From the NCBI RefSeq assembly GCF_047338595.1, contig NZ_JBLFBO010000006.1, positions 124,001 to 188,000 of the forward strand: a stretch of DNA of 64,000 bases, given 5' to 3'. The notes under the pieces are model-generated. The model was not told where the DNA came from and did not search any database. It saw only the letters and a program-made list of their open reading frames with translations. Source of the DNA: Nitrospira_D sp019636945 (GTDB lineage Bacteria > Nitrospirota > Nitrospiria > Nitrospirales > Nitrospiraceae). The first letter of the stretch is position 1. Each line of letters begins with the position of its first letter. The position numbers and the translations under genes were made by a program. Below are positions 17,760 to 26,973 of this stretch, piece by piece.

Positions 17760-18401
17760 TTACGCGCCAGGGCTTGTTCGTCGTCTCGGCCAGTGAGACC
17801 AGAGGAAGTAGCCTATGGCTGCAGCAAGGACGAGTCCGATAGCGATGTCAAATTGATGAAAGTAATCCCGCAAATGTTCCCACTGTTCACCCATCCGAAG
17901 ACCGATGTACGCCAAGAGATAGCACCAAGGCAAGGCCCCGACAAAGGTGAAGACGACGAATCGTGGAAAATTCATCTTCGCAATACCGGCCGGAAGCGAA
18001 ATGAATGTGCGCACCACGGGAAGCATTCGGCCGAAAAAGACGGCTGCCTCTCCATATTTGGCAAACCAGCGATCAGCGATATCGAGATCATGGTGAGAGA
18101 TCAGGAAATACGGACCATAGCGTTCGGCAAAAGGCCGTCCTCCCCAGACTCCCGCATAGTAGGCCACGATTGAGCCCAACACATTACCGACTGCACCAGC
18201 CAGAGTGACACCCCACATCGTAAACTCTCCGGTCATAACGAGGTACCCGGAGAAGGGCATAATGATTTCGCTTGGGAGAGGGATACAGGCACTTTCAACG
18301 GCCATCGTGAAGAGAATCCCCCCGTAGCCAAACCTCGAGATGCAGGCGATGGTGAATCGACTCAATTCACCGATGATGGACTCGATCAAACCTCCAATCA
18401 T
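17760..18401 (-). CDS. DedA/SNARE-associated family membrane protein
   Basis: About 213 aa. Core DedA features are present: 'ESACIPLPSEIIMPFSGYL', the re-entrant loop 'GAVGNVLGSIVAYYAG', then the conserved 'FFGRMLPVVRTFISLPAGIA' and a C-terminal pair of membrane helices. DedA proteins affect membrane lipid and proton homeostasis and several act as lipid scramblases/undecaprenyl-phosphate transporters; which applies here is unknown. The ATG at 18401 overlaps the surE stop (ATGA) and is preceded by AGGTGGGG, so the longer frame from 18482 is rejected. Confidence 0.88.
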   Translation of the reverse strand: MIGGLIESIIGELSRFTIACISRFGYGGILFTMAVESACIPLPSEIIMPFSGYLVMTGEFTMWGVTLAGAVGNVLGSIVAYYAGVWGGRPFAERYGPYFLISHHDLDIADRWFAKYGEAAVFFGRMLPVVRTFISLPAGIAKMNFPRFVVFTFVGALPWCYLLAYIGLRMGEQWEHLRDYFHQFDIAIGLVLAAAIGYFLWSHWPRRRTSPGA

Positions 18402-19210
18402 TTCCCCACCTGCTTCGTTGAACGACGGTTCGACTTCGAGATAGGGACATGGCAGCCTCGCCCCGCAACCACCTGTTCCCACGCTCTGAATTGATCCACC
18501 ACTTCGTGGTGAGTGCTATCCAGACGGATTGGCGTGATGGACACATACCCTTCCTCAACTGCTTCGTGATCCGCATCCTTACTGCGGCTCCATGAAATTC
18601 GCTTGCCGGCAATCCAATAGTATGTGCGCCCATGCGGGTCCAGTTTTTCAATGATCGGATTATGAAAGCGTCGTCGGCTCAGACAGGTAATCCGTACTCC
18701 TCGAATCTTGGCCGAAGCTCGATCTGGGATATTGACGTTCAAGAGGGTTTCCTCAGGAAGACCTTGCTCCAGCACAAGCCTGGCAACACGAGCGGCATAC
18801 GTCGCCCCGATGTTGAAGCGAAACGCCCCCTGCCCTTCCTGTGAGACCGCTAGTGACGGTACACCAAGAATGGTACCTTCCATCGCCGCAGAGACCGTGC
18901 CCGAGTACATGACATCGTCTCCAAGATTGACGCCTTTGTTGATGCCGGACACCACGATGGCCGGAGGTTTCGGCATCACCTTGAGAAGAGCCAGATTCAC
19001 ACAATCAACGGGAGTCCCGTTGACGGTGTAGGTCCTGGGTGCGACGCGGTGAACACGCAATGGTTTGTGTAAAGTCACGGCGTGAGCAACGGCGGTGCGC
19101 TCTCGATCCGGAGCCACAACCCACACTTCTCCGATGGCCGCCAAGGCTTGTGCCAAGGCCGTGATCCCTGGAGACTGGATGCCGTCGTCGTTGGTCACTA
19201 GGATACGCAT
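18398..19210 (-). CDS. surE: 5'/3'-nucleotidase SurE
   Basis: 270 aa. The metal-binding start MRILVTNDDG (D8, D9) and the motif 'SGINKGVNLGDDVMYSGTV' are diagnostic. SurE is a metal-dependent phosphatase acting on nucleoside monophosphates and short polyphosphate. The C-terminal tail after about residue 245 is Arg/Ser-rich and variable. The ATG lies only 15 nt downstream of a terminator, and no Shine-Dalgarno is visible before it (TTGTAATCCTCCC), so its initiation is unusual. It is translationally coupled to dedA. Confidence 0.93.
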   Translation of the reverse strand: MRILVTNDDGIQSPGITALAQALAAIGEVWVVAPDRERTAVAHAVTLHKPLRVHRVAPRTYTVNGTPVDCVNLALLKVMPKPPAIVVSGINKGVNLGDDVMYSGTVSAAMEGTILGVPSLAVSQEGQGAFRFNIGATYAARVARLVLEQGLPEETLLNVNIPDRASAKIRGVRITCLSRRRFHNPIIEKLDPHGRTYYWIAGKRISWSRSKDADHEAVEEGYVSITPIRLDSTHHEVVDQFRAWEQVVAGRGCHVPISKSNRRSTKQVGK

Positions 19211-19224
19211 GGGAGGATTACAAT

Positions 19225-19247
19225 AAAAAAGCTGCCTGAGGCAGCTT
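19225..19247 (-). terminator. Rho-independent terminator of tRNA-Pro
   Basis: On the minus strand GAAGCTGCC-TCA-GGCAGC is followed by six Ts (19230-19225). It lies 55 bp past the tRNA-Pro 3' end and immediately before surE, so it most likely ends the tRNA transcript. Confidence 0.8.
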
Positions 19248-19301
19248 CGACGGAACGAAGAGATCCGTGTTCTTCCCTCATCACTTCAAGATTCTGCAAA
19301 C

Positions 19302-19378
19302 TGGTCGGGGCGGCGGGATTTGAACCCACGACCACTCGCACCCCAAGCGAGTGCGCTACCGGGCTGCGCTACGCCCCG
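19302..19378 (-). tRNA. tRNA-Pro (TGG anticodon)
   Basis: The 77-nt minus-strand gene has a 7-bp acceptor stem (CGGGGCG with CGCCCCG), discriminator A and encoded CCA. The anticodon stem-loop CTCGCTTGGGGTGCGAG carries TGG. The T-arm contains GGTTCAAATCC. The D-loop has the usual GCCCGGTAGC pattern. All arms fold without mismatch by eye. A strong terminator follows. Confidence 0.96.
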
Positions 19379-19459
19379 ACATGTTCTCGACTCTTGAGTC
19401 GGTGATTGTCGCAGATTCTCTCATGATTGTCTTCGGTGAAATGCACCGTCTCTTTTGAT

Positions 19460-19810
19460 TTATGATGAATGCGAATCGATGATCTTCAGAATGACTTGGA
19501 GATCGCCTCTCAGCTTTTTGGCAATCTCTCTCGGCCTCAGCCGACGGGTAGCAGCCCTTCCACGACGGACCCAATACCGCTTCACACCTTCCAGCGTATG
19601 CCCTTCTTCATACAGCATCCGCTTAATTTGCAAGACGGTTTCGATATCTCGTTGGACATACAGTCGCTGATTACCTCGACTCTTCTTGGGTTTTAAAAAT
19701 GCGAATTGAGATTCCCAGAAACGGAGTACGTACGAGGGAAGCCTTGTCAGCCGGCTCACCTCGCCAATTTTATAGAAAACCTTGCTGCCCAGCCTGGGCT
19801 CAGTTCCCAT
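19460..19810 (-). CDS. MerR-like HTH regulator downstream of ihfA
   Basis: About 116 aa. The MerR winged-HTH is clear: 'FYKIGEVSRLTRLPSYVLRF' (HTH), 'WESQFAFLKPKKSRGNQRLY' (wing) and 'IKRMLYEEGHTLEGVKRYW'. No metal-binding cysteines or effector domain follow; the C-terminus is short and basic. Small MerR-like proteins encoded next to ihfA are common, and their targets are mostly unknown. The ATG at 19810 has GTGAGG seven nt upstream and is preferred to a GTG at 19822. It starts about 42 bp after the ihfA stop. Confidence 0.85.
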   Translation of the reverse strand: MGTEPRLGSKVFYKIGEVSRLTRLPSYVLRFWESQFAFLKPKKSRGNQRLYVQRDIETVLQIKRMLYEEGHTLEGVKRYWVRRGRAATRRLRPREIAKKLRGDLQVILKIIDSHSS

Positions 19811-19852
19811 GACCGGCCTCACGGTGCGGTCGACAATGTGGGTGAAGTCGCC

Positions 19853-20128
19853 TTACGAATTGACGTACTTCTTGAATACCTGGCTTGGGCGAAATGTAAC
19901 GACTCGCCGGGGGGTAATCCCAATCTCTTCTCCGGTCCGTGGGTTGCGTCCCTTCCGGGCGCCTTTGCTCCGCACAACAAAATTGCCAAACCCTGCGATT
20001 TTAACCGATTCTCCCTTCTGCAGTACCGACTTGAGGAGATTTAACACGAACTCGACGATATCAGCCGCTTCATTTTTTGAGATACCGACCTGCTTAAAAA
20101 TTTCCTCAGCGATATCCGCCTTTCTCAT
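19853..20128 (-). CDS. ihfA: Integration host factor alpha-like DNA-bending protein
   Basis: 91 aa, HU/IHF fold. N-terminal helices 'MRKADIAEEIFKQVGISKNE', then 'GESVKIAGFGNFVVRSKGAR' and the DNA-clamping arm 'KGRNPRTGEEIGITPRRVV'. The insertion of 'GEEI' and the ending 'FRPSQVFKKYVN' favour IHF-alpha over HU. IHF bends DNA and often assists sigma-54 promoters such as the one proposed at 8351-8368. Shine-Dalgarno GGGGGG lies a few bases before the ATG. Confidence 0.9.
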   Translation of the reverse strand: MRKADIAEEIFKQVGISKNEAADIVEFVLNLLKSVLQKGESVKIAGFGNFVVRSKGARKGRNPRTGEEIGITPRRVVTFRPSQVFKKYVNS

Positions 20129-20203
20129 GCCATCCCCCCTACATGACGACTACCCACCGCACTCTCTGCTAGGACCATCCACTCATGGCGGTAAGTTTAT
20201 CTT

Positions 20204-20232
20204 AAGTTACGTGAGGTTATGACACCTGTCAA
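20204..20232 (-). promoter_or_regulatory. Possible sigma-70 promoter of ihfA
   Basis: On the minus strand a consensus -35 TTGACA (20232-20227) is followed after 17 bp by TAACTT (20209-20204), a weak -10. It lies about 76 bp upstream of the ihfA ATG, after the cimA stop. The -35 is convincing; the -10 is not. Confidence 0.4.
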
Positions 20233-20264
20233 GAATAAATTTGGCGAATGCTTACGAAAATACT

Positions 20265-21914
20265 CTAGTTTTTGGACAGCAGCTTATATTCGATACTATC
20301 GACAAGAGCTTGCCATGTCGCTTCAATGATATTGTCGGAAACCCCCACCGTTCCCCATTTGTCTTTGTGGTCGCCCGACTCGATGAGGACCCGCACTTTC
20401 GATTCGGTCCCCCGGTTCGCGGCCAACACTCGGACCTTATAGTCGAGCAGTTTCACCTCTCGAAGCTGCGGATAAAACTTTTCCAAGGCTTTGCGCAACG
20501 CATGATCCAGCGCATTCACCGGCCCAGCCCCGATCGCTGCGGTATGCTCGACCACGTCTCCAACCTTGACCATTACCGTCGCTTCGGAAAGCAACGATCC
20601 ATCCTCCTGCTTTTTCTCAACGATCACCCGAAACCCGAGCAATCGAAATGACGACGTGTGGCTCCCCATCGCCTTTCGCATCAACAATTCAAAGGAGCCC
20701 TCGGCCCCTTCGAACTGATAACCCTGGCTTTCTCGTTCCTTTAAGGTATGGACCAGCTCATCAACTTTGACATGATTCTTCGAAAGCATGATCCCGTAGG
20801 CTTCGATTTTATCGAGCAGGCCGCTGCGTCCTCCATAGTCGGAGATCAACATCCGCTGCCGATTGCCGACGCGAGCCGGATCAATATGCTCATAGGTGGC
20901 CGAGTTCTTCAGGACTGCGTGAATATGCACCCCGCCTTTATGGGCAAACGCGGAATCTCCGACATAGGGTTGATGCTTATTGGGCATGAGATTGGCAATT
21001 TCCGTCACAAACCCGGACACATCCTTGAGATGGCTCAAGGTATTGGTCAAGGCCTGGCGTTTCATTTTCAGCTCAAGATTCGGAATAATGGAACAGAGGT
21101 TGGCGTTTCCACAGCGTTCCCCGATACCGTTGATGGTCCCCTGTACCTGCTGAATGCCCATTTCTATCGCCACCAGGGAGTTCGCCACGGCCATTTCACA
21201 ATCGTTATGGGCATGGATGCCGAGCGGCACCCCACACTCACGCTGCACCACGCCGCAGATCTCACGGATTTCCCACGGCATCGCGCCCCCGTTGGTATCA
21301 CAGAGGATGACTCGCTCCGCACCCGACTCTACCGCTTTCCTGATCGTGCTCAACGCATAGTCCGGGTTGGTCTTATAGCCGTCGAAGAAATGCTCCGCAT
21401 CGTAGAATACGCGGCGTCCTTTCCCGCGGAGATAGGCGATGGAGTCGCCGATCAACTCAAGATTCTTGTGGAGGGAGATACCAAGCGCATCGGTGACATG
21501 GAGCGACCAGGTCTTTCCGAAGAGCGTGATGATCTTCGTGTCGGCGCCGAGTAACGCGTGAAGATTCGGATCCTTCCGGACTGTGTTGCTGGCTTTCCTT
21601 GTCGACCCGAATGCGATCACATCCGCATGCTTCAGCGGAATCGTCTTGACCATCCTGAAGAATTCAATATCTTTCGGATTCGCGCCGGGCCATCCGCCTT
21701 CAATAAAATGCACACCCAGGCTGTCTAACTTCTGCGCGATCAGCACCTTGTCCTCGGCAGAGAAACTGACATCTTCCGCCTGCGCGCCATCACGCAATGT
21801 GGTGTCGTAGATTTCTAATTTCTCCGCCTGTTCGGTAGCTGGTTTCTGCACAGAAACTGGATTCCGTTCACGGACAGCGCGGGAAGTACGCGATTGTTTG
21901 GTAGTTCTAGCCAT
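20265..21914 (-). CDS. cimA: (R)-citramalate synthase CimA
   Basis: 549 aa from the ATG at 21914. It belongs to the isopropylmalate/citramalate synthase family: 'LEIYDTTLRDGAQAEDVSFS' opens the TIM barrel after an Arg/Ser-rich extension of about 30 residues, 'GIHAHNDCEMAVANSL' supplies the metal-binding HxHND, and the C-terminal half holds a LeuA-type dimer/allosteric domain. 'RDGAQAEDVSFS' and the length fit the citramalate synthase branch rather than LeuA. It condenses pyruvate and acetyl-CoA to citramalate, entering isoleucine synthesis without threonine deaminase, and LeuCD (51332-53367) would take the next steps. No clear Shine-Dalgarno is seen. A TTG at 21983 is a less likely start. Confidence 0.9.
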   Translation of the reverse strand: MARTTKQSRTSRAVRERNPVSVQKPATEQAEKLEIYDTTLRDGAQAEDVSFSAEDKVLIAQKLDSLGVHFIEGGWPGANPKDIEFFRMVKTIPLKHADVIAFGSTRKASNTVRKDPNLHALLGADTKIITLFGKTWSLHVTDALGISLHKNLELIGDSIAYLRGKGRRVFYDAEHFFDGYKTNPDYALSTIRKAVESGAERVILCDTNGGAMPWEIREICGVVQRECGVPLGIHAHNDCEMAVANSLVAIEMGIQQVQGTINGIGERCGNANLCSIIPNLELKMKRQALTNTLSHLKDVSGFVTEIANLMPNKHQPYVGDSAFAHKGGVHIHAVLKNSATYEHIDPARVGNRQRMLISDYGGRSGLLDKIEAYGIMLSKNHVKVDELVHTLKERESQGYQFEGAEGSFELLMRKAMGSHTSSFRLLGFRVIVEKKQEDGSLLSEATVMVKVGDVVEHTAAIGAGPVNALDHALRKALEKFYPQLREVKLLDYKVRVLAANRGTESKVRVLIESGDHKDKWGTVGVSDNIIEATWQALVDSIEYKLLSKN

Positions 21915-22150
21915 AGGCAGAAAGGGTATCAGGAGAGGGGCTCCCCTGTCGAGACGTCGAGTCCTTACGAGCGGCAGAGTCAAATCCTCCCCTCTGTCGT
22001 ACCTTGAGTCTCCGAGCGTCTGGGAAATGCCACTGATGGACCTTGTCCACAGTTGTTAGTGGGATGAAGAAACGGACTTATGGTGAGGAGACGACACTCC
22101 ACTATGGTCCAAACATATTGGACGAGTGTTGGTCTTATTAGCGGCTAGCG

Positions 22151-23374
22151 TCAGGACGGAACTTGATCCAGCCCGAACGCCGAATGAAGGGAGCGCATGG
22201 CCAGCTCGAGGTACTTCTCATCGATTACACAAGAGATTTTGATCTCCGACGTGCTGATCATCATGATGTTGACCCCCTCCCGCGACAACACGTTGAACAT
22301 CTTGGCTGCCACACCAGAGTGCGACCGCATGCCGACGCCGATGAGGGAGACTTTCGCAATCGCTTCCGTGACGGAAACCGACTTAGCCTCAATGTCCTTT
22401 GCGACTCCCTGAATGAGCGGCACGGCTTTCTTCAGATCCGCCCGAGGAACGGTAAAAGAGAGATCTGTGAGGGCTGCCTGGCTGATGTTCTGGATGATCA
22501 TATCGACATTGATATTCGCTTCCGCCACAGGCCCAAAGATCCTGGCGGCTATACCAGGCTTGTCCGGCACACCGATGATGGTGATCTTTGCCTGGTTCCG
22601 GTCTCCCGTGACTCCGGCAACCGCAGCCGCTTCCATATCCGTATCTTCCTTCGTCACGAGGGTCCCCTTTCCTTCTTTGAAGCTGGAATTCACTTCGACC
22701 GGCACGTTGAACTTGGCCGCGAATTCCACCGATCGAGTCTGCAGCACTTTGGCACCAAGACTGGCCATTTCGAGCATCTCTTCATAGGAAATTCTATCGA
22801 TGCGTTTGGCTGCCGGAACGATGTTGGGATCAGCCGTATAGACCCCGTCGACATCGGTGAAGATAATGCAGCGATCAGCTTTGAGTGCCGCCGCCACCGC
22901 AACGGCGGACAGGTCAGACCCACCTCGGCCCAGCGTCGTCACATCCGACCGTTCATTGATCCCTTGAAAGCCCGCCACCACCGGCACGACCCCTTGATCC
23001 AGCGCCTCGCGGAGCCGTCCGGACGTCACCCGCGCGATCCGAGCTTTAGTATGGGCACTGTCGGTCATGATGCCCACCTGCCGTCCCGTAAAGGAACGGG
23101 CATTAATGCCCCGGCCGCGTAATTCCATCGCTAACAAGGCAATGGTCACGCGCTCACCGGTTGAGAGCAGCATGTCCATCTCCCGATCATCGGGACTCGG
23201 CGTCACTTCGTGGGCAAGTTTGATGAGACGGTCCGTTTCCCCGCTCATCGCGGACAGCACGACGACGACATGATTACCGTCCCGGTGAGTTTTCTCGACA
23301 CGATCGGCCACCCGTTGGATGCGCTCGATCGTACCCACCGATGTGCCGCCGTATTTCTGAACGATCACAGCCAC
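22151..23374 (-). CDS. lysC: Aspartate kinase LysC
   Basis: 407 aa, the monofunctional length. 'VQKYGGTSVGTIERI' is the ATP/aspartate-binding start, 'TLGRGGSDLSAVAVAAALKA' and 'DGVYTADPNIVPAAKRI' are kinase signatures, and two ACT domains occupy about residues 265-400. It makes aspartyl phosphate for lysine, threonine and methionine; the ACT pair normally gives feedback inhibition. It begins with GTG only 5 bp after the apgM-like gene and has no independent Shine-Dalgarno, so coupling is likely. Last gene of the alaC-hom-thrC operon. Confidence 0.95.
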   Translation of the reverse strand: MAVIVQKYGGTSVGTIERIQRVADRVEKTHRDGNHVVVVLSAMSGETDRLIKLAHEVTPSPDDREMDMLLSTGERVTIALLAMELRGRGINARSFTGRQVGIMTDSAHTKARIARVTSGRLREALDQGVVPVVAGFQGINERSDVTTLGRGGSDLSAVAVAAALKADRCIIFTDVDGVYTADPNIVPAAKRIDRISYEEMLEMASLGAKVLQTRSVEFAAKFNVPVEVNSSFKEGKGTLVTKEDTDMEAAAVAGVTGDRNQAKITIIGVPDKPGIAARIFGPVAEANINVDMIIQNISQAALTDLSFTVPRADLKKAVPLIQGVAKDIEAKSVSVTEAIAKVSLIGVGMRSHSGVAAKMFNVLSREGVNIMMISTSEIKISCVIDEKYLELAMRSLHSAFGLDQVPS

Positions 23375-23379
23375 AATGG

Positions 23380-24585
23380 TCAGCTTTTGGAGAAGAATTT
23401 ATTGACGAATTTCGTGGCGTCGCGAGCGGGCATATCAGCGGCCTGAGCATCAACCTCAGTGAAACGACGACTGGCTGATTCAGCCTTCTTAGTTCCCTCA
23501 CCGAACGCATAGAATGGCTGGCCGTTCGCCCCTCGGCCATGTTCGCACACGACCAGGAACCGATAGGGCCCCTGTTTGGCCAGTCCCTCGACAAGCGGAC
23601 CAACCAAGTGCTGATCCACCTCTTCGATCGCACGTACTTTGGCCTTGATATCGGCGCCATGGATGATCTCGTCCGTCAGCCTAGCATGGACATACACGAA
23701 ATCTTTCTTGGCGAATTCGGCGAGTGCTACGGAAGCTCTGGTGCGAAGGTCGCCGTCGGCAAGACGTTCTGGATCAACCGCCTCAAGACCGGCGCAGATC
23801 CCGACGCCACGATAGACATCGCTGGTTGCCACGACAGCCCCGGTGATGTCGTATTTTTCCGTCAGGTTCGGCCACATGACCGCTCGTCCTTCACCCCACA
23901 GCCACACACAATTCGCCGGTTTCTTCCCTTCCGCCATACGCTCATCATTGACCGGATGATCGCGCATAATCACATGCGCCGCCTCCATCAGCTTTCGGAG
24001 AATATCTGCGCCGTCGCCCGTCGGCAAGGCATCGGCAATGGATTGCCCAAGGACGGACTGAGGATCGTTGCAGAAAGCTCGTGGCTTGCCATTAACCCAC
24101 ACCATGAGATGGCGATGCCCCGCGCCAGGAAAGAACTGAATGGTTTCGGAACCGAGCTGCTCGTTGATCGCCTCGAGTAACTCACGAGCCTCTTCTGTCT
24201 CGATCAAGCCGGCTGTCGCATCATCCATGATGACGTGAGGCCCCAATTTCTTGATCTCTGCGCCCTTCCCGCCTTCCGGACGCAGTGTGACCATCGTACA
24301 GCGATAGACCACGTCGTGTTCCGTGACTGCAACACCCAGGCTGGCCGCTTCCAGTGGACCAGGCCCTTGATAATATTTCTTCGGGTCATAGCCGAGGATC
24401 GCCGCACCGAGTAATCCACCTCCGTGACGAATCCCCTCGCGTGGGATCACCAGCTGACCCAGTTCCCCGATTTGAGCGAGCTGATCGAGATGAGGAGTGG
24501 CTGCCGCTTGCAGTGGTGTTCGACCATTGAGTTCTGCTTGTGGATGGTCCGCCATCCCACCAGCATGCACGATCACATATTTCAT
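23380..24585 (-). CDS. ApgM-family protein in threonine operon, catalytic residues missing
   Basis: 401 aa, related throughout to cofactor-independent phosphoglycerate mutases of the archaeal type (alkaline-phosphatase superfamily). This includes the subgroup proposed as an alternative homoserine kinase. Framework motifs remain: 'GGMADHPQAELNGRTPLQAA', 'LGYDPKKYYQGPGPLEAASL', and 'TDEIIHGAD' with 'AIEEVDQHLVGPL'. The key residues differ from the family pattern as I know it. The first metal Asp (GDGMAD) is G9. The nucleophile Ser and following acid of 'GS[DE]VAN' are G56 and G57. The late 'DH.TP' reads EHGRG. It lies 16 bp after thrC and 5 bp before lysC, the place where thrB would be expected. 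Either it works by a different mechanism or it has a structural or regulatory role. Confidence 0.8.
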   Translation of the reverse strand: MKYVIVHAGGMADHPQAELNGRTPLQAAATPHLDQLAQIGELGQLVIPREGIRHGGGLLGAAILGYDPKKYYQGPGPLEAASLGVAVTEHDVVYRCTMVTLRPEGGKGAEIKKLGPHVIMDDATAGLIETEEARELLEAINEQLGSETIQFFPGAGHRHLMVWVNGKPRAFCNDPQSVLGQSIADALPTGDGADILRKLMEAAHVIMRDHPVNDERMAEGKKPANCVWLWGEGRAVMWPNLTEKYDITGAVVATSDVYRGVGICAGLEAVDPERLADGDLRTRASVALAEFAKKDFVYVHARLTDEIIHGADIKAKVRAIEEVDQHLVGPLVEGLAKQGPYRFLVVCEHGRGANGQPFYAFGEGTKKAESASRRFTEVDAQAADMPARDATKFVNKFFSKS

Positions 24586-24601
24586 CGAATCTACACGCCT
24601 T

Positions 24602-25660
24602 TCACACGTTCAATAATCGGGCGACATCATCGCGCGTCGCCTTGACAGTGAGTGGTTGTTTGGACACGGAGATGGCTGTATCGGCATCTTTCAGTCCATG
24701 TCCCGTCAGAGTACAGACCACCGTGTCACCTTCCCGTAGAGTCTTGTTACGATGGAGCTTGGCCACGCCGGCCACCGACGCAGCCGAGGCTGGCTCGCAA
24801 AAGACCCCTTCCGTGGCAGCCACCAGCGTATACGCTTGAAGAATTTCGTCGTCTGTCACCATATCGATCGCACCGGATGACTCCTCCACCGCTTTCAAGG
24901 CCGACGACCAACTCGCAGGATTGCCGATCCGAATGGCAGTCGCCACGGTTTGTGGTTGTTCAACGACCTTCCCCAATACGATGGGGGCCGCACCTGCCGC
25001 TTGAAACCCCATCATGCGAGGCAGTCGTGTGATTTGACTGGCGGCGCGATACTCCCTGTAGCCCTTCCAATAGGCTGTGATATTTCCTGCATTCCCCACG
25101 GGCAAGACGTGAATGGCAGGAGCATCGCCGAGCTGATCGCAGACTTCAAAGGCTGCGGTTTTCTGCCCTTCAATCCTGAACGGGTTCACGGAATTCACGA
25201 GCTCGATGCGAAGTGACACCGACAAGTCTTTGACGAGGGTGAGGGCCTGATCAAAGTTTCCTTCGATTTGGATGACCGTAGCCTGATGCATCATCGCTTG
25301 GGACAACTTGCCCATCGCGATCTTGCCGGCTGGAATCAATACGTACACCGACAATCCGGCTCGAGCGCCATAGGCCGCGGCAGAAGCTGACGTATTGCCT
25401 GTGGAGGCACACATGACAGCCCGCGCACCACTCTCCACTGCTTTCGAGATGGCAAAGGTCATCCCCCGATCCTTGAACGACCCGGTGGGATTGACTCCTT
25501 CGAACTTGATATAGAGTTCGATTCCCGGCGCAATGGCCTTAGCCAATCGCGCAGCACGAATCAACGGGGTATTTCCCTCGCCCAAGCTGATGACAGGAGT
25601 GCTCTCTGTCACAGGGAGGAATTTACGGTATTCCTCTATGACCCCTCGCCAACGATTCAT
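24602..25660 (-). CDS. thrC: Threonine synthase ThrC
   Basis: 352 aa, the short class of threonine synthase. 'SLGEGNTPLIRA' near residue 26, then 'KFEGVNPTGSFKDRGMTFAI' with the PLP lysine K63, 'CASTGNTSASAAAYGARAG', and a C-terminal phosphate/PLP loop 'GHGLKDADTA'. It converts O-phosphohomoserine to threonine, so a homoserine-phosphorylating activity must exist in the cell although no thrB is visible here. Only 3 bp after hom. Confidence 0.94.
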   Translation of the reverse strand: MNRWRGVIEEYRKFLPVTESTPVISLGEGNTPLIRAARLAKAIAPGIELYIKFEGVNPTGSFKDRGMTFAISKAVESGARAVMCASTGNTSASAAAYGARAGLSVYVLIPAGKIAMGKLSQAMMHQATVIQIEGNFDQALTLVKDLSVSLRIELVNSVNPFRIEGQKTAAFEVCDQLGDAPAIHVLPVGNAGNITAYWKGYREYRAASQITRLPRMMGFQAAGAAPIVLGKVVEQPQTVATAIRIGNPASWSSALKAVEESSGAIDMVTDDEILQAYTLVAATEGVFCEPASAASVAGVAKLHRNKTLREGDTVVCTLTGHGLKDADTAISVSKQPLTVKATRDDVARLLNV

Positions 25661-25663
25661 CGG

Positions 25664-26973
25664 TTATTCGTCTCGACCTTCCACACGGATCAGTCTCGTC
25701 GGTTCAGCCACGAAGGGCTGCCGGTTGATTTCTCGAAGCGCGGTTTGCACGTCACGCTCTTTGGCCATATGGGTCTTAATGACGACCGGAACAGTCTGTC
25801 CCTCTCGTCGCCCTTGTTGAACCATCGAGGAAATGCTGATCCCGCAACGCCCGAGTTCACCCGCGATCTGTGCCAAGACCCCAGGCCGGTCCACCACGGT
25901 AAAACGAAGATAATAGAGCGAACAGATCTCTTCCATGGCCCGAAGCCGTAACGGTCGCCGATGGTCTTGTTGAAATGAGGCAACGGGCACCCGACCGATC
26001 GCGCCTTTGAGAATATTGCGTCCAATGGCGATCACATCGCTGACCACTGCGCTTCCGGTCGGCATGGACCCAGCCCCACGCCCATAGAGCACAACATCGC
26101 CGACAGCATCCCCGACGAGTTGGATGGCATTGTAGACATCTTCAACTTGTGCAATGGGAGAAGTGGACGGAAGCATCGTGGGATGTACCCGCGCTTCGAT
26201 TTCTCCGTTCACACACTTCGCGATGCCCAACAACTTGATCGTGTACCCAAACTGTTTGGCATATGCGATATCGGTCGGCGTGATGTTCGTGATCCCTTCT
26301 GTATAAATGTCCTTGAAGTTGACGGGCGTCCCGTAGGCAAGATTCACAAGGATGGCCAGTTTGTGCGCGGAATCGACCCCGGCGACATCAAACGTGGGAT
26401 CCGCCTCCGCATAACCTGCCTGCTGGGCGTCTGTGAGTACGGCCTGAAAGTCGTGTCCCTCTTGGGTCATTCTCGACAGGATGTAGTTGGATGTCCCATT
26501 GATGATGCCGTAAATGGACTCGATCGCATTGCCGGCCAGCCCTTCCGTCAACGCTCGAAGCACAGGGATGCCACCACCCACACTGGCCTCGAACCCCAAC
26601 TCGACTCCCTTCCGGGTGGCGGCAGCGAAGATTTCCTCGCCGTGCAAGGCTAAGAGCGCCTTGTTCGCCGTGACGACATGCTTCCCGGCAGCAATGGCTT
26701 CCAGCATGATTCGCTTCGCCGCATCATACCCGCCGATCAGTTCAATCACGATATCGATGTCAGGATCCGCCAGGACTTGTTTTGCATCGGTCGTGAGGAC
26801 CCCTGGAGCCACTGTCACCCCACGGTCTTTGGTAATGTCCAGATCTGCCACCCGAACCAATTCAATCGGCACGCCGACCCGGCGGCTGATGAGATCGGCA
26901 TTCTTGAGAAGTGTCTTGGCGACCCCGGTGCCGACTGTCCCGAACCCGATGATCCCCACTCCGATCCGAGACT

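Noticed and set aside
20748..21554. Plus-strand open frame of 268 codons opposite cimA
   Set aside because: Shadow of the conserved TIM-barrel coding sequence on the minus strand.
22163..23122. Long plus-strand open frame (319 codons) opposite lysC
   Set aside because: It is antisense to a clear aspartate kinase, with no recognisable protein pattern and low-complexity His/Arg/Asp composition typical of a shadow frame.
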